Shown here: one piece after another, positions 34,701 through 50,806 of the stretch
Numbering within the stretch: the first letter of the stretch is position 1
Layout of the letters: each line of letters begins with the position of its first letter
Assembly: GCA_030544235.1 (NCBI GenBank)
Contig: CM060470.1
Location: forward strand, 6,388,856-6,452,855
DNA: 64,000 nt
Source of the DNA: Lepturacanthus savala
Lineage: Eukaryota; Chordata; Actinopteri; Scombriformes; Trichiuridae
Direction: 5' to 3'
The notes under the pieces: model-generated
Databases searched by the model: none
Told to the model about the DNA's origin: nothing
Seen by the model: only the letters and a program-made list of their open reading frames with translations
Translations under genes and position numbers: made by a program

Positions 34701-35008
34701 GATGTACAGCAATGACGGCTTATACTGGGAGAAGTACACAGATGATGAGGCCATCATATCCAAGGCAAGCATTTTTACATACTGGTACACTCTGACATGG
34801 ATTTTTCAGTTGAGAAATGATTCTAAACTATGTCCCTCACTGTTTTTCTCATCAAATCTAGATTTTCACTGGAAACACAGAAAACAACGAGCATGTGAAG
34901 AACTATATTTACCCTCCCATTTTCTCTCGATTTATCCGAATCGTCCCTAAAACCTGGATGGGTGCCATCACCATGAGAATAGAGTTATTAGGCTGTGATT
35001 TTGAATGA
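20934..35008 (+). CDS. f5: f5, coagulation factor V
   Basis: Complete gene: 25 coding exons summing to 5805 nt, an open frame of 1934 residues against 2224 in human factor V, which also has 25 exons. Order is signal peptide, A1, A2, B, A3, C1, C2; exon coordinates are under the domain entries. Factor V is a plasma protein that thrombin converts to Va, the cofactor of factor Xa in prothrombinase on phospholipid. It is separated from factor VIII by A-domain wording (IRAQIRDVVKVVFKNMASRP), the B-domain site LGLR/S and the basic stretch KTRKRKEYK next to SPRGFNP. It is separated from ceruloplasmin and hephaestin by the long single-exon B domain and two discoidin domains. Start chosen at 20934: first ATG in frame, followed by a clear signal peptide. 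The size difference from human lies mainly in the B domain. Expression is expected in liver; no liver-specific site was verified. Confidence 0.96.
22805..22881. repeat. near-perfect 31-bp hairpin in f5 intron 2
   Basis: Left arm 22805-22835 and right arm 22851-22881 are reverse complements at 30 of 31 positions, around a 15-nt loop. Each arm carries an AP-1-like TGA(C/G)TCA (22828-22834, 22852-22858) and a GTAACGT/ACGTTAC core. It lies 73 bp before exon 3. Confidence 0.85.
25759..28984 (+). other. f5: factor V A2 domain (exons 7-13 start)
   Basis: Exons 26245-26425, 27102-27198, 27305-27510, 28175-28322 and 28496-28708, plus the ends of exons 7 and 13. Opens with WTYYIAAEEILWDYVPNEP and runs through ILGPVIRAQIRDVV, VVFKNMASRPYSIYPHGM, ETYTYVWRVLEEDVPLDGD, RDIASGLIGPLLICKSQSL, FAVFDENKSWYLDENIQNF, LGFCYGEVATWHVSSIGAQD and GETITINMDNIGVWLLAS. 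In SQSLNVRNVQ (27481-27510) the residue aligned with human Arg506 is Val, followed by Arg. The loop between EGVNYPAGG and NQSHGVLPGE is shorter than in human. Confidence 0.9.
27665..27915 (-). repeat. possible dispersed repeat fragment in f5 intron 10
   Basis: Contains CAGCACCACCTATTGGCCAA and a flanking GATGATGGTGCTACAGCACC, wording I recognise from dispersed fish repeats. No copy elsewhere in the window confirms it. Confidence 0.3.
28985..30839 (+). other. f5: factor V B domain (single large exon 13)
   Basis: Exon 13 is 28859-30839; its first 40-odd codons finish A2. The B domain is about 600 residues, rich in Asn, Ser and Thr, with many N-X-S/T sequons. It is shorter than human and lacks the human run of nine-residue LSP-type repeats. 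It contains a 67-codon tandem duplication (separate entry). A basic region at 30354-30460 (AKKKKPKTRKVNY and KTRKRKEYKAQAR) corresponds to the inhibitory basic region that holds human factor V inactive. Candidate thrombin sites are R731 and R798 (LGLR/S), and R1195 and R1204 (SPR/G). An acidic Tyr-rich segment, NEYEYVSYKDPYSSHED, precedes A3. Confidence 0.85.
29029..29424 (+). repeat. Tandem duplication inside the factor V B domain containing the first thrombin site
   Basis: Two units, 29029-29223 and 29230-29424, have a period of 201 nt (67 codons). By eye they agree at 42 of 65 residues. Each begins VKEKP, contains TLMLA, then LGLRSLKNQS, then an acidic LDYD(V/I)SDT segment, and ends KK. 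The core LGLR/SLKNQS corresponds to human factor V Arg709/Ser710. The arginine codons are at 29092-29094 and 29293-29295. Confidence 0.9.
30974..33220 (+). other. f5: factor V A3 domain (exons 14-18)
   Basis: Exons 30974-31142, 31466-31702, 32004-32226, 32377-32556 and 33104-33220. The domain starts at the end of exon 13 with FRTYFISAEEVEWDY. It continues with FTKVVFRGYLDGNF, ILGPLIKAEVGQTIM, NRPYSLHPNGVTYTKRTEGL, VQPNSSYTYLWKVDS, RDIHSGLIGPLLVC, REFVLLFMTFDESQSWYYEE, HLINLGSPRDFQSVHFHGQT and GLWQLETEVGFNQQKGMQT. These match the light-chain A domain of factor V, which contacts factor Xa and membrane together with C1 and C2. Confidence 0.9.
32745..33005. repeat. repeat-like segment rich in GGTACC words in f5 intron 17
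   Basis: Many variants of GGTACC and CCATACTG in 260 bp, for example CATGGTACCCGTTGCCATTT, CCCCCAGGTACCAGC and TACTGTACCATACCATACTG. Looks like a decayed DNA element; family unknown. Confidence 0.4.
33316..34132 (+). other. f5: factor V C1 discoidin domain (exons 19-22)
   Basis: Exons 33316-33387, 33538-33623, 33714-33869 and 33988-34132. F5/8 type C fold bounded by Cys in DCYHSLGLEGG and YGCELDG. Core motifs are RLNNQGKYNAWSTDKNNSWI, VVSQVATQGAKE and GRFIRLHPIDWYNKATVRME. The domain contributes to phospholipid binding in the family. Confidence 0.9.
34230..35008 (+). other. f5: factor V C2 discoidin domain (exons 23-25) and stop
   Basis: Exons 34230-34381, 34582-34764 and 34862-35008. Bounded by Cys in GCSVPLGMENR and LLGCDFE, with TGA at 35006-35008. 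Family motifs: SSTANNWYFGSWKPSFARLN, QGTINAWQAKDNDMNQWLQV, GIVTQGAKSMGRKMYV and SRFIRIVPKTWMGAI. The exposed Trp-Tyr pair (NNWYF) matches the membrane-inserting spike position of factor V C2. The intron after 34764 uses GC rather than GT. Confidence 0.9.
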
Positions 35009-35034
35009 TCCTATGACACATATTAAATTGGGCT

Positions 35035-35038
<4 letters not shown>

Positions 35039-35074
<36 letters not shown>
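35039..35074. repeat. (CA)n microsatellite
   Basis: CA run 30 nt past the f5 stop. Confidence 0.95.
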
Positions 35075-35076
<2 letters not shown>

Positions 35077-35304
35077 GGTCAAAGAAGTATTGCAGTTTTT
35101 TATTAAAAGTAAAAGTAGTTAAACATAAAAAAAAATTCTAGTATACTAGACGAAAATAGTAGTTTTAAATATATTTCTTAAGTAAATATGTTAGTTGCAG
35201 GATTTAAATATGTAAGTAACTTATCAGTCACTCATTATGCAAAATGTCCCCACAGATATATGCAGTGCCTGTAACTACATTTCTCATTTATGTTAAGGTG
35301 AAAA

Positions 35305-35307
<3 letters not shown>

Positions 35308-35389
<82 letters not shown>
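35308..35389. repeat. (TA)n microsatellite
   Basis: About 82 bp uninterrupted TA. Confidence 0.95.
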
Positions 35390-35390
<1 letters not shown>

Positions 35391-35515
35391 CTATAACAAT
35401 CTGTTTTATGTGTTATATTGATTTGAAAACAAACTGTGGCACTAATGTGTTGTGGTGGAGGTATTAAGTAATGTCAAATGAAAATGTAAATGTACCCGCA
35501 TGCAAATAAACATGC

Positions 35516-38089
35516 AAACAACAACACATGTAATCTACACCAATATATATTGTCAGGTATAATGCATAATAATGCATGCTAAATCAGAAGAATGTAAAAA
35601 ACAAAACAACTAATGTGGCCTTTTATAATAATGACATAATGTAACGTATTCTTAATATAAGAACAAATAAAAAGAGATTTCTAAATGTCAATGATAGGTT
35701 TAATAGGCAGGATCCTTCATGCATTATGTAAATGTGTTTATGAAATAAAAACAGCATTTTCGGCTGGTAGATGCTGCTTTTTGTCCATCGGAAAAGAATA
35801 TGAATGAATGTAAATATGTAAGTAAAAATCATGTCATTTATCTGTCAATAAATATGACTGTTCTTGATAATCAGTCTCCAGTTCATGCACATAAATTACA
35901 GGATGCAAATAGAGAGCTTGGGTATCCCAGGTATGGGTATGTGAATGCTGATATCTTCTCATGGTTTCTTGAAGGTGTCGCTTTTAGCACCTCTGCAGAG
36001 GCCCGTCTCGTCGTTAAGCAGCACTCAAACGGCTCCGCAGTCAACAGACACGTGCAGCTGCAAACACATGGCGTGTTTGTCCATTTGCTGGTCATGTTAA
36101 ACTGGGCACTGGAGGTGTGAAAGTCTCAGCGTGGCGGTGCTGCCTGCTACTGATCTGCGAAGACAAATTAACTTGCAGATAGCTTTATTGGACAACTGGC
36201 TGTCTGAGAGCTTCAGGGTATGAGAACCAGCTGTTAATTATAGTGATGTGACACTTTTACATCAGACATGTGAATTCATGATATGCTTTTGAAGTTTTAT
36301 TGATATTTTAATGTCATTGTTGAAATTACCTTGAAAAATCAGTCAGATAAAAAAGAAGAAATCTGTAAAAAAAAAAAAAAGGTAAAAAAAATGCAAGTGT
36401 GTGTGTACTTGTTCCTCCATCGCAGTTCTCTGACAGCTTTAGTCATTTTTCAAATGCAGATTAGACTCAATGCATAATATAACAAGCTTTCAAAACACAG
36501 AATTACAGATGAAACCATTTTTTTCCAACCTTTTTGTCTATTGACGTCTTACGAACAGCAAGAAATATTGTTTTTTCTGTTTTTTTTTTCCTTTTTAACT
36601 TATCGAATGATTTCATTTCAGTAAATGTTCAAATGATCCAATATTTCACCAAAAATAAAGAAAATTAGAGAAAGATACAAAAAAACTGATTTGTGCATCA
36701 AGAATAATAATATATCATAGAGAAAAAATTATTAGTTTCACTTTAATACTCTTAACTACATGTTGCTGCCAATATAATTAAGATGAAATTTTCATGCTGG
36801 ATTTTATTTCTTATTTATTCGACCAATGCTTTTTTTGTCAACCTATTTTTTCAAGCTCCAGAAAAAATCTAGAGTAAAAAGAATAGTGAAGCTCCACTGG
36901 TTATGTTGCATATATATTTATTTTAATCATCCAACCACACTGAAGAGCAAAGCTTTGAAATGTATTAAAGCATGTAGTTGCCAGATTGCACCACCAGGTG
37001 TCGCTCCAAGTTCACTAATTTCATACCAGTATGATAAACTTTTGTGTGATAGAACTCCACTCGATATATTACTAATTATTGTTTGGTACAAAACCAGGAG
37101 ACCAGGACTTCTGATGTGATTTACAAGTCTAAAAAGCCTGAAATATATATATATATATATATTTTAATCTTTAAACCAGATTTTGTGTTTGTATAATTTC
37201 TCTCTATATGTATATTATGCTATTATCAACATCTTAGGGGAATGTCAATTTTTCTCTTTGACTATTATTAGTCAAATTTATAACAATGTTCTGTATTTCA
37301 TTTACTCATCACCTACTTTGTATGAGCTTGCTGTATCTGTGGTTCCCAACCGAGGGGTCCGGGCCCCGCTGAAGGGTCAGCATATGAATCTGAGGGGTCA
37401 TGATATAGTTAATGGGAGAAGAAAGAAGAAATAACTAAGTGCTGATGTCCTAATCAAGTTTTTTCTCTTATCGCAGATTTTTGCTGAAATATTAGATGAT
37501 TTGAACATTGAGATGGAACCATGTGAGAAGACGGAAAAATCACTATTTGGTGGAGCTGCTAACAACCTATAGACATGTGAATTATGATCCAGCTACAAAC
37601 TGATGTTTTTAAGATGTCAAAACACTGGTTTCATATTTAACTGTGTTGTAGTTTAAAAGTGTGTCATATTATCCATTGTGTCAAATCTGCATCTGAAAAG
37701 AGGTACACTAATTCTACTGTTTTTGCTGCCATAAATTTAAGATAACGGTTGTAAAGTGCAGTATTTTCCTTTGGAATGTAGTGGAGTGAAATATCAAATG
37801 TAAATACTCAAGTAAAATCCATTTATCTCAAATCTGTACTTCAACTAAACGTGCTTAGTTACTTTCCAGCAGTGGACAGTAACAGGCTCTTCCTGGTATT
37901 AATGACAGTTTGGCCTCGTTCTGTCATGATCTGCCTGGTGATAAAATATGAAAAGTCACGGGGCCATGAGTATAAATATCTGAGTATTACACCTCTCTGC
38001 CTGGCAAGTGACACATAATGTTAAACATGTTGTTTACAAACATTTTATAAGGGAGGTGTCAGGGGGAGCGGGCAAAAAGCTTATTGGTC
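35516..38089. other. intergenic region between f5 and rgcc
   Basis: No gene seen. Contains a hAT-like repeat fragment at 37337-37480, a (TA)n run at 37144-37163 and AT-rich unique sequence. Confidence 0.5.
37337..37480 (+). mobile_element. hAT-type dispersed repeat fragment
   Basis: Begins GTGGTTCCCAACCGAGGGGT and continues GGTCCGGGCCCC, GAATCTGAGGGGTCATGA and TTAATGGGAGAA, wording I know from a widespread fish DNA repeat. The far end is not delimited. Confidence 0.5.
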
Positions 38090-38329
38090 ACTGGCAGCAC
38101 GCGCACGAGAGCACGCGCGCCCTCACGCACACCCCTCCCCATCTCCTCCCTGTCACCGCCCCCACAGCAGCCTGGTTAAAAGGCGGCAGTCCAGAGGCTG
38201 GAGGGATGAGTTGAAGCACTCAGGAGGACGCAGACGGACTTTACACTGAGGGACGTTTTGAAATATATAGAAAAAAAAGCCAAACCTTCCAGGACAGTAC
38301 TGGACAATCTGTAAAACCTTACTGGAACC
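38090..38329 (+). promoter_or_regulatory. rgcc: rgcc promoter and 5' UTR
   Basis: GC-rich segment with C-rich Sp1-like boxes (38133-38162, including CCGCCCCC) followed by a TATA-like TTAAAAGG at 38176-38183. A start near 38205-38215 is inferred, giving a 5' UTR of about 120 nt. The first ATG of the coding frame is at 38330. Confidence 0.55.
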
Positions 38330-42930
<4,601 letters not shown>

Positions 42931-43625
42931 CATGGAGGATCACAGTCGTCTTGGAGCGTAGCCATGAGAGAGGGAGGGAGTGGATGCCTGGACCCCCCTT
43001 GAGCAGCTACACCTGCTACCACACTGAACCCCCAACTCCACCCCCCAACTCCAACAGGATACAGCTGGATGGCGCAGCAACTGCCAAGTGGCTCCACCTC
43101 GGCATCAGGTCTAGCCAGAACCCTGCTAAAGTTAACCCGGCAGCGCTCAACTAACCCCCAAGACCACCTGGCTACGAGGCTGTAAGGAGGGCACCGAGGA
43201 TCAAAATTAGCATTGTAGGGGAAACAAGGACACAAACACTAAACAGCCATGAGGACTCCAAGACATGGAATATAAGACAAAGAGTCACTGGAACACCGAT
43301 CAACACCCCCCCCCCCACACACACACATACACACACATACATACACACACACACACATACACACACATACCCACACACACACCAGGACACACTCCCTCAC
43401 CCCCCAAAATCCGGAAGAGTATTTAAAAAAATGGCTTTTTATAATAGAAATATATTTGTAATTTTATAGAGCTTCTTCTTATTGTAAATTTATTGGTTGT
43501 TTTTGTGAAATATATTTTTGTATTCATGTAAATAATAATTGTTTCAAATTTTATTTGCCTTGACATTAACCAGACAGTCAGATTGAGGTTTGACACTTGT
43601 TGACTGAAATAAAGTTGTGCTTAAT
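42931..43625 (+). other. rgcc: rgcc 3' UTR
   Basis: Follows the TGA at 42928-42930 in the same exon. It includes a C-run plus CA-rich block at about 43306-43382, a strongly AU-rich stretch at 43420-43550 and an AATAAA at 43608-43613, the likely poly(A) signal. Confidence 0.65.
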
Positions 43626-44486
43626 ACAAATGTGAACTTAATCCACTCTGGGGAAAAAAACTGGAAAGCCACAGTATATGTATATTTAATACAGCTAATG
43701 CCTGCCAGAGATAATATTAAAGTGAAATATTGTTCTTTTATTAACACGCCTCTTCTCTTTATTGCTGATGTAAATCGTCTGTTTCTCCTGGCTTCAATGA
43801 TTGTACACACATACTTTACACCCTGTAGTTTGTGTTTTTAAACAAGTTCCCCCTGACAATATTTTGCAAAGACACCATTGCTGCATCCTGGATTCAGTCC
43901 AATCCTAAGCAATTGTGATTAGTTTAAATTAATGCAATCAAGACAGAGTATAGAAAAAAAATTAAATGGATGCAATCAGATCAAACTATTAGGTTAGTAT
44001 ATTATGATCTGGCTATGCATGACTAGTCTTTAGACAAAATTTGGGTCCCCAAATGAACATTGAAGCAGGTTTTTGTTGTTTTAATCATTCCTCCTGTCAC
44101 ACTGACCATTAGCAGAGATCCAAATGTGCGTGGAATGTCAGTGATGGAGGACAAAGTCCACATGTCTCCCTTTTTCATCTGAAGTTAATTTCAGTCTTCA
44201 GCTGAAAAAAAAAATCCTCTTCTCAAGAGACTGTTTTCCTGTTCAGCTGCAGTGGAAGGATCGTAACAACAAGAGGAATTTTGGCACTAGCCACAGTTAC
44301 TTTGAACTATTTTGATTTAAACTGACCAATTTGGACGGCTCACATTAGTTTTTAATAAACTTGTAAAAACGTGGATTTTGGCATCACACATATATGAAAC
44401 ATGGATGTGCTGTAGTCCATTAAAATAGGCGCATGTAATATTATAAGAAGATAGGAAGAGGTGGGATGTTGACTTCCTCCCAACAG

Positions 44487-44488
<2 letters not shown>

Positions 44489-44522
<34 letters not shown>
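44489..44522. repeat. (CA)n microsatellite
   Basis: CA run downstream of rgcc. Confidence 0.95.
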
Positions 44523-44524
<2 letters not shown>

Positions 44525-46242
44525 AAATAGATATTACTTGTCTCTTTCCCTCTGTGCTCATTAATCAACCAGTCAACAAAGAGGGGACTTATATAATTTA
44601 TGTAGCAACAGGGTCTATTTCCAGAGGTGGAGGGACACAGGAGGATGTGACCCCTCCCCCAGCCCAGCAGCAGGTGTGGCTGCAGCAATCTTATGTCAGA
44701 GGCACCCCTCCGTCTGCTGACCACCGGGAGGGGGGGGGGGTCAAAGGTCACTAAGTATGAGCAGATTTACGCTTCTATATCGGCTCCGTAGCTTCAGCGG
44801 AGCAGGTGCACACAGACCGTGCACCGCAATTAAATTAGTCCACTTCACATATTAGTTCTTCTAATGTGGCTCGCTACGCCCGCTTTCATGTAAAAGGAAA
44901 ACGCGAGGCCCCTCCTTTTTCCTGATTGCATCTGCGCCTTTGATTTTTCAATTTCACACATGCTTTGATGTTTTTTGAAGTGTTCCAACTTATCCCACGA
45001 GCTAAGAATCCCTCACAGCTGGGTCGCAGCCTGTGGACAGGACCGGCTTGCTATCGGCGCATACCAGCGCTAATCTGATGGCAGGAAGTTGGCTGGGACG
45101 GTCCCGTCTCCACGTTGTTTCTTCAGCACGGTTGGCAGACACGTCGGAGCTGTGGACACCGTCCACGTAGCGCGGCGTTTCGGATCGGATCCTGCTGGAG
45201 GCCCGGGCAGCTGGCACCGATCTGAGGGAACATGTTGAAACAACACATGATCCTCTGAGGGCATATAGGGGGGCAGGGGGTTGGTCCTTGTTTCTAAAAC
45301 AACCTCCCTGCTTGGCAGCAGTGGGCATCTTTTTGGCAGCACGGGGTCATTCCCAGAGAAGTGTTGGCCTTGGCAGTGGACAGCCTGTGTACATGCAGGG
45401 CTGGAAGTGTGGGAAAGTCAAGGAGGATAGAGCGAGGGGGGAACTGGAGTCATAGTGTAAATGCTCACAACAGCATATGCCATGCGTCTGTGAGTGTGTG
45501 TGTGATCTGCGTAAATTCAGCAGAAGCATAAATCAGCTTTAAATCCTGCAACCGTGTTTGCATCTTCACATCACGGTGGTGGTGGATTCCTACAGGAGGC
45601 CCCTCAACTCAAGGCTGCTAAAGCGGTGGAGCTATGAATAGGATGGGCAGAGACACACACACACACACACACAGATGTGTGTCCACATCACAAAGAGACA
45701 GAAATACACAGAGGCAAATATCAGGTTCGGCTTTCAGCTCGGGTCTTCACCTCACTGGGGTCCAGATGTCCCCGCTGGCGCCGAGAGAGGAGAGTGTGTG
45801 TGTGTGTGTGTGAGAGAGAGAGAAAGAGAGACAGAGAGCATGCCTGTGCTTATTTCCCATGTTTAAATGGTAGTGTGGACAGGTTCATGTGTGCATCTGT
45901 GTCAACTCAAGTCAATTTTATCACAGATTTGCCTCAGTCGGGCTTTACAGCCCGTACAGGAATACACCACCTGTCCTCACACCCTCCATTCATCACCTTG
46001 TTGTTTGCACTGCTGCGTTACAGAAGGAAGGCCAGAGGTTGGATTCAGATCTGCCTTCTGAGGCCTTTTTTTGCTTGTTCTTCTCATGTTCATGAGGCTT
46101 TTCTCCGCTTTCCTCCCACAGTCCCAAAGTCCACGCTATGCAGAGCACAAATATCTGGTAATGTGTTGAATACCAAGTGGGAGATCTTTAAATTATAACA
46201 AGTTTGATTTCTGAGTATTTTAAGGAGATAACCACGGTGTAA

Positions 46243-46775
46243 AGCAGGGGTGTCAAACATGTGGATTGGGGGCCAAATGGGGGCTAAATGGTCCAATCCG
46301 GCCCACTGGATGATGACTAGACTAGACTAGGTCCTGTTTCTCCACAGAAATGTGAAATCAGTGAGAATCTTTCAGGGCTCAAGGGATAAAATATTTACAG
46401 TTTTGATTTGTACATGGTTTGTAAGATATAACTTAAGAGTGTAAGAGATATTGTTCAGTGAATAAATGTAATTGTAGTCTAACTGAATATGGAATATTCA
46501 AATTTATATATTATGTTATTATATTATTTATATATTATGAGACATATTGTTGAAATTACACTTTTTTTAAGTCATCTCTCCTGTTTTGTAAATTGAAGGT
46601 TAATCAATTGTGTAAATATCTATAATGTATTTATTTACATAAAAAGGAGAAGAAGAAGAAGAAAGTTGTAGCTGTTTATTTATATGTTTATTTTTACTTG
46701 TCCAGCCCACTTGAGATTAAATCGTGCTATTTGTGGCCCATGAAATAAATTGAATTTGGCGTCCTTGGTGTACAG
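46243..46775. mobile_element. hAT-like non-autonomous element
   Basis: Left part AGCAGGGGTGTCAAACATG then GGTCCAATCCGGCCCACTGG; right part GTGGCCCATGAAATAAATTG then TTTGGCGTCCTTGGTG, a decayed inverse of the left end. This wording is typical of a widespread vertebrate hAT (Charlie-like) family. Confidence 0.55.
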
Positions 46776-49355
46776 CAGTTCATGAATAAGGAACAGGAAC
46801 AGCAGTCTGCAGCACCTCTGACCTATGACCTCTGAGAAGCTTTCGACATGACGACACAATCCAGACGCTCTGTAGTCAAGACTGACAGGGCTGTCCTGGG
46901 TGTGATTATGACAGCCCTGACCATGATCATGCATCATCATTTAATTGCATATCCATCATGATCTCTATCATCGCTATCAGACTGACTTATCTATGACCCG
47001 ACAAACCTCTCCACTGTGATTTAAAGTGATTGCTGCTGCCAGTGTCTTGACCTGTGTTTTTATCACTGTCTCGAAATGGAAAAACACTGCTGGATGGAGG
47101 ATTAGACGGCTAATTCATGTATAATTAGGAGACATCCCTGTGTCACACAACTAATAACTGAAGTTAGCAGCATGACCAGATTCCGCCTCATCTCCACCTT
47201 GGGAATGAGGTCACCCTCTTCCTAGCAGGCAGATGTTCCAGACACACACACAGTCCTGTGACCGTGGCCACGGGGGAGTGTGAACAATACGTGGGTGTGT
47301 TGGAGCTGACTGAGCAGTGAATTTACTGCGACGCACAGTGTCGAAAACTCAGTAGCAGGTGCTAGATGTCTTTCCTAAATAAGACGATCCTTGATGGAAA
47401 ATAGACGTGTGATTTCTCAGCTTGTTTGGTCACTAAGAAACAATGTCATTGAAAAAAAAAAGGATTAGCTTTTTAAAACTGGACAAAACAAAAAAAGTGT
47501 TGTGACAACCAAAGTAAATCTGACAGTTACGTAAGAGATTTAATTATTGAGAAATTTTAAGTCTGGTTCCTGTTCCTCTAATTCACCAGTGGTCGTTGCT
47601 TAGCAGGTTAGAGTGTTCTTTTTTTTCCTGGATCCTGGATTCTTCCATGTTCTAAGCAGGTATCAGACACCAGGGAGAGAAATGCGGGTGGCAGTAACCA
47701 AAGTGGAAGTCATCACCTCTTGAAATGTCCTTAAACCACCAAGTTGACACCCAACTTCCTGTGGAGGTCTATAGTTAGTTAGATATTTTGTAATCAGCTC
47801 ACATGAGTTTATAAGACACAGAAATAAAGCTGCAGCGGCACAAAATTTGTTAAATATAGACAAGAACGAAACTTCTTATGCTGCAAACAAAGGTCCTCAT
47901 TCACCAACAGTTCTGAAGAAGAAAATCATCATTTAAATCAATTTTAAGTTTTCACCAATTTGATTTTTCTCACATACTCAATTACATACTATCATATACT
48001 ATACTAACTATACTAATAAATTGTGCAAGGTAATTTGCTATTGTGTTTTCTTCAATTCTACAGTTGTATAATATTATAAGACTATATGCTTTAAATTGCA
48101 TTAATATTGAGACATTTATAATATTTTACAAGCCTTAAGGTCCTTCAAAGATGTGAGAACCATGCCATCAAATATTTACATTATTAAGTAGGTATTTTGT
48201 AGCTATTGATGCAACTAAATAGCTAAAATTTCTGTGGGATTTTTGTGTGCACAAAACCCTGCAGTCTCATGTCCTTTTAAAGGGACTGGTGGGTTGTTTA
48301 CATATGCTGAATAGGACCCCTGGCACGTGCTTTCACCTTATGAGGACAATAGATTGCTGCAGGAACAAGTCCAGGAAATGAGTCAGAACGGATTCTTTAC
48401 ATAATGATAAAGCTCCCGGATGTGCGATAATTGTGCAGATAGAGACCTTTCAGTTTTTTGGAGGCATTCTGCTTCACATAAAGCTCCACACTTGTCATTT
48501 TTCACATCGTTAGCCTCATAGCATAATTGCCTCAGTCATATTTTTAGAAGTTTTAGAAAGCACATTGTTTTTTATATTTATTGGAATTTTATTGATATAT
48601 TATGATATATTGATTTATATAACAGTACATTCAACCAAATGTGTGAACAAATACTCAAATAAAAAAATGACTTATCAGAATTGTGCCTTGACTTAAGCAT
48701 TTTTGTCTTACATAAATGCAAACTAAACATACTTTGAAGATCATTTCAAGTTTAAATATATAGTCCATAATCCCTTTGATAGACTGAAATTACAATAATG
48801 TCTAGAAAACTAAATAAATATAGTCCTAACAAATATAACAAATATAACAGTTCCTGTCTACCATTTGGATGATGGATGATGCAGCCATGGTAGGAGAGTA
48901 AAGTTATGTAAAAATCTCAATTTGGCCAAAAGAAGACTTCTGCAATTATGCTATGATACATGCAACCATTGGATAAATAAACCTCTCAGTGAATAACTGA
49001 GAGAACAACTGATAAAATAGAATAAACTTTCCAGCAAGTGTAGCAAAGGATATATATGTCTACCAGCTGAATTACTGGCAAATAATGTATTTTTTTTATT
49101 GTTTTTTTTTTTTTTTATTTCCCACATGGCTGCTCTGTATATACAGAGAGCGACAGGTGGGTCCATGAGACGAGGCGATGACATCACCGAGCTCCGAGCC
49201 CGATGAATCCTCAGGCACAGCTGTCTCCCCTTGCTGCTCTTAACTCATCCTGCACTTCTCCATGAGCTCTGCTGAGTCAGAGCAGCCGGACAGTTGAGAA
49301 TAGAAAGAGGAACATCTGGAAGAGAAAGTGCACTGTGTTGCATTATTTGTATATA

Positions 49356-49524
49356 CAGCTCTGGAAGAAATAAGAGAGAGACCACTGCAAAATGATACTT
49401 ATAAGTATGTGTTTGTGCATGTGTTGGAATTCAGCAGATGCTGGAAGGGAATGGCTGGAATACACGTTGAAATGCTGATTTCAGAAAAAAATGCAGTGGT
49501 CTCCTATTTTTTTTTCTAGAGCTG
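49356..49524. mobile_element. 169-bp Tc1-like MITE, short form
   Basis: Ends CAGCTCTGGAAGAAATAAG and the inverse TTTTTTTCTAGAGCTG, flanked by TA (49354-49355, 49525-49526). Its last 110 bp match the right part of the 57080 element. Confidence 0.8.
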
Positions 49525-49917
49525 TAATATGGATTTGTCAGATGAATATTTGACCACAGATGGCAAAGAAAAAGACCGTTCAAGATGTGGAAATCTTTGA
49601 ATTAGTAGCGGTCTGATCATGTAGCTACAGTACAGTATAAACTCAGCCTCAGCGCTCATGAATCACGCTGCAGCTCGACGTGGCGAGTGCTGCGTCCGGT
49701 TCGCAGACAGACTCTGACTCATAGTGTCCACCCCATTAGCATGAAGTGAGCGTGACCCTTTATTTCCAAATTCATGAGTCACATGGAAGCGCCGCACACA
49801 CACGATGGATGTGGTAACCCCAGCAGAGGAAATGTGGTGACAGCATTCAATTTAACTGTTAACTTTTTGCGAGATTTTTTGCAACACATGTATTTTTCAC
49901 TGGAACCAATTCTAAAA

Positions 49918-49919
<2 letters not shown>

Positions 49920-49971
<52 letters not shown>
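49920..49971. repeat. (TG)n microsatellite
   Basis: Uninterrupted TG run. Confidence 0.95.
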
Positions 49972-49972
<1 letters not shown>

Positions 49973-50768
49973 TTGAACACCAGGCAGATGTCCCAGTGCT
50001 GTCCTGGTTCCCATCTGTTGTCTTCTCTGACCTTTCTTCCATTCATCCTTCTGTCTCCATCTTAATACAGTAGCTGCTTATAAAGCAGTCTATTATATAA
50101 TATATGTATAATATCTCCTCATCTTTACCTCCCGACTTCCTCTTATCCCTTTATAACTCTTCATTTCAAAGGAGAGTGAACTGTCTGCTCAGGCTGGCGG
50201 CGTTTGATTCCCGTACTTGTTAACATGAGGATTCATTGGTAAAAAATGTTCCTACATGACTGTTTCTGGGCAGCTGAATCACTGAAGCCTTGTTACAGTA
50301 TCTGTCCAGGAGCTGAGAATTATTACTATACGAAGATAAGAACGGCAATGAAAAAGAAGGGATTTGTAATTGTATACATCTGCAGTAATGCATTAAACCA
50401 TCTAGATATTCCTGGTATGCACTGCAGTTATGCACTCAAGACGGACAAGCTTATAGGACCATGATCTGTCTGTATAAATTCAGCATTGATTTCTATTGAT
50501 AACATGACCGACGAGCAGTAAGATGGAAAAAGAGATGTGGGAATAACATGACATTAACGGACAGTTTCCACTTGTTGAAGACTAAAAGGTCCACAGCATA
50601 TCAATAGGTGTTCCCCTCTATGCAAGAGTCTTTCCCAAATAACGTTATGCAATTTGTTCCTTCTTAATTCCTAAATGGTCCCCAGTGCAGCCACAATGAG
50701 CTCTCTCTCTTCTCTCAATAGACGTCTCTGTGCACATTTATCTGTTTCTGTGGCGCCAAGAGGTGGAT

Positions 50769-50770
<2 letters not shown>

Positions 50771-50805
<35 letters not shown>
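50771..50805. repeat. (GA)n microsatellite
   Basis: Uninterrupted GA run. Confidence 0.95.

Positions 50806-50806
<1 letters not shown>

Larger units (their letters stand above)
35009..35515 (+). other. f5: f5 3' end region with poly(A) signals and microsatellites
   Basis: ATTAAA at 35022-35027 lies only 14 nt after the stop and is followed by a (CA)n tract at 35039-35074. A canonical AATAAA lies at 35505-35510, beyond a (TA)n tract. Which signal is used cannot be told from sequence. Confidence 0.45.

Noticed and set aside
20934..35008. Factor VIII, hephaestin or ceruloplasmin instead of factor V
   Set aside because: Two C-terminal discoidin domains exclude hephaestin and ceruloplasmin. The LGLR/S, KTRKRKEYK and SPRGFNP sequences and A-domain wording fit factor V, and the factor VIII acidic linkers are absent.
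45002..45342. Two long minus-strand frames in a GC-richer patch
   Set aside because: Frames overlap each other, show no recognisable domain and no exon signals consistent with a gene; left as unexplained sequence.
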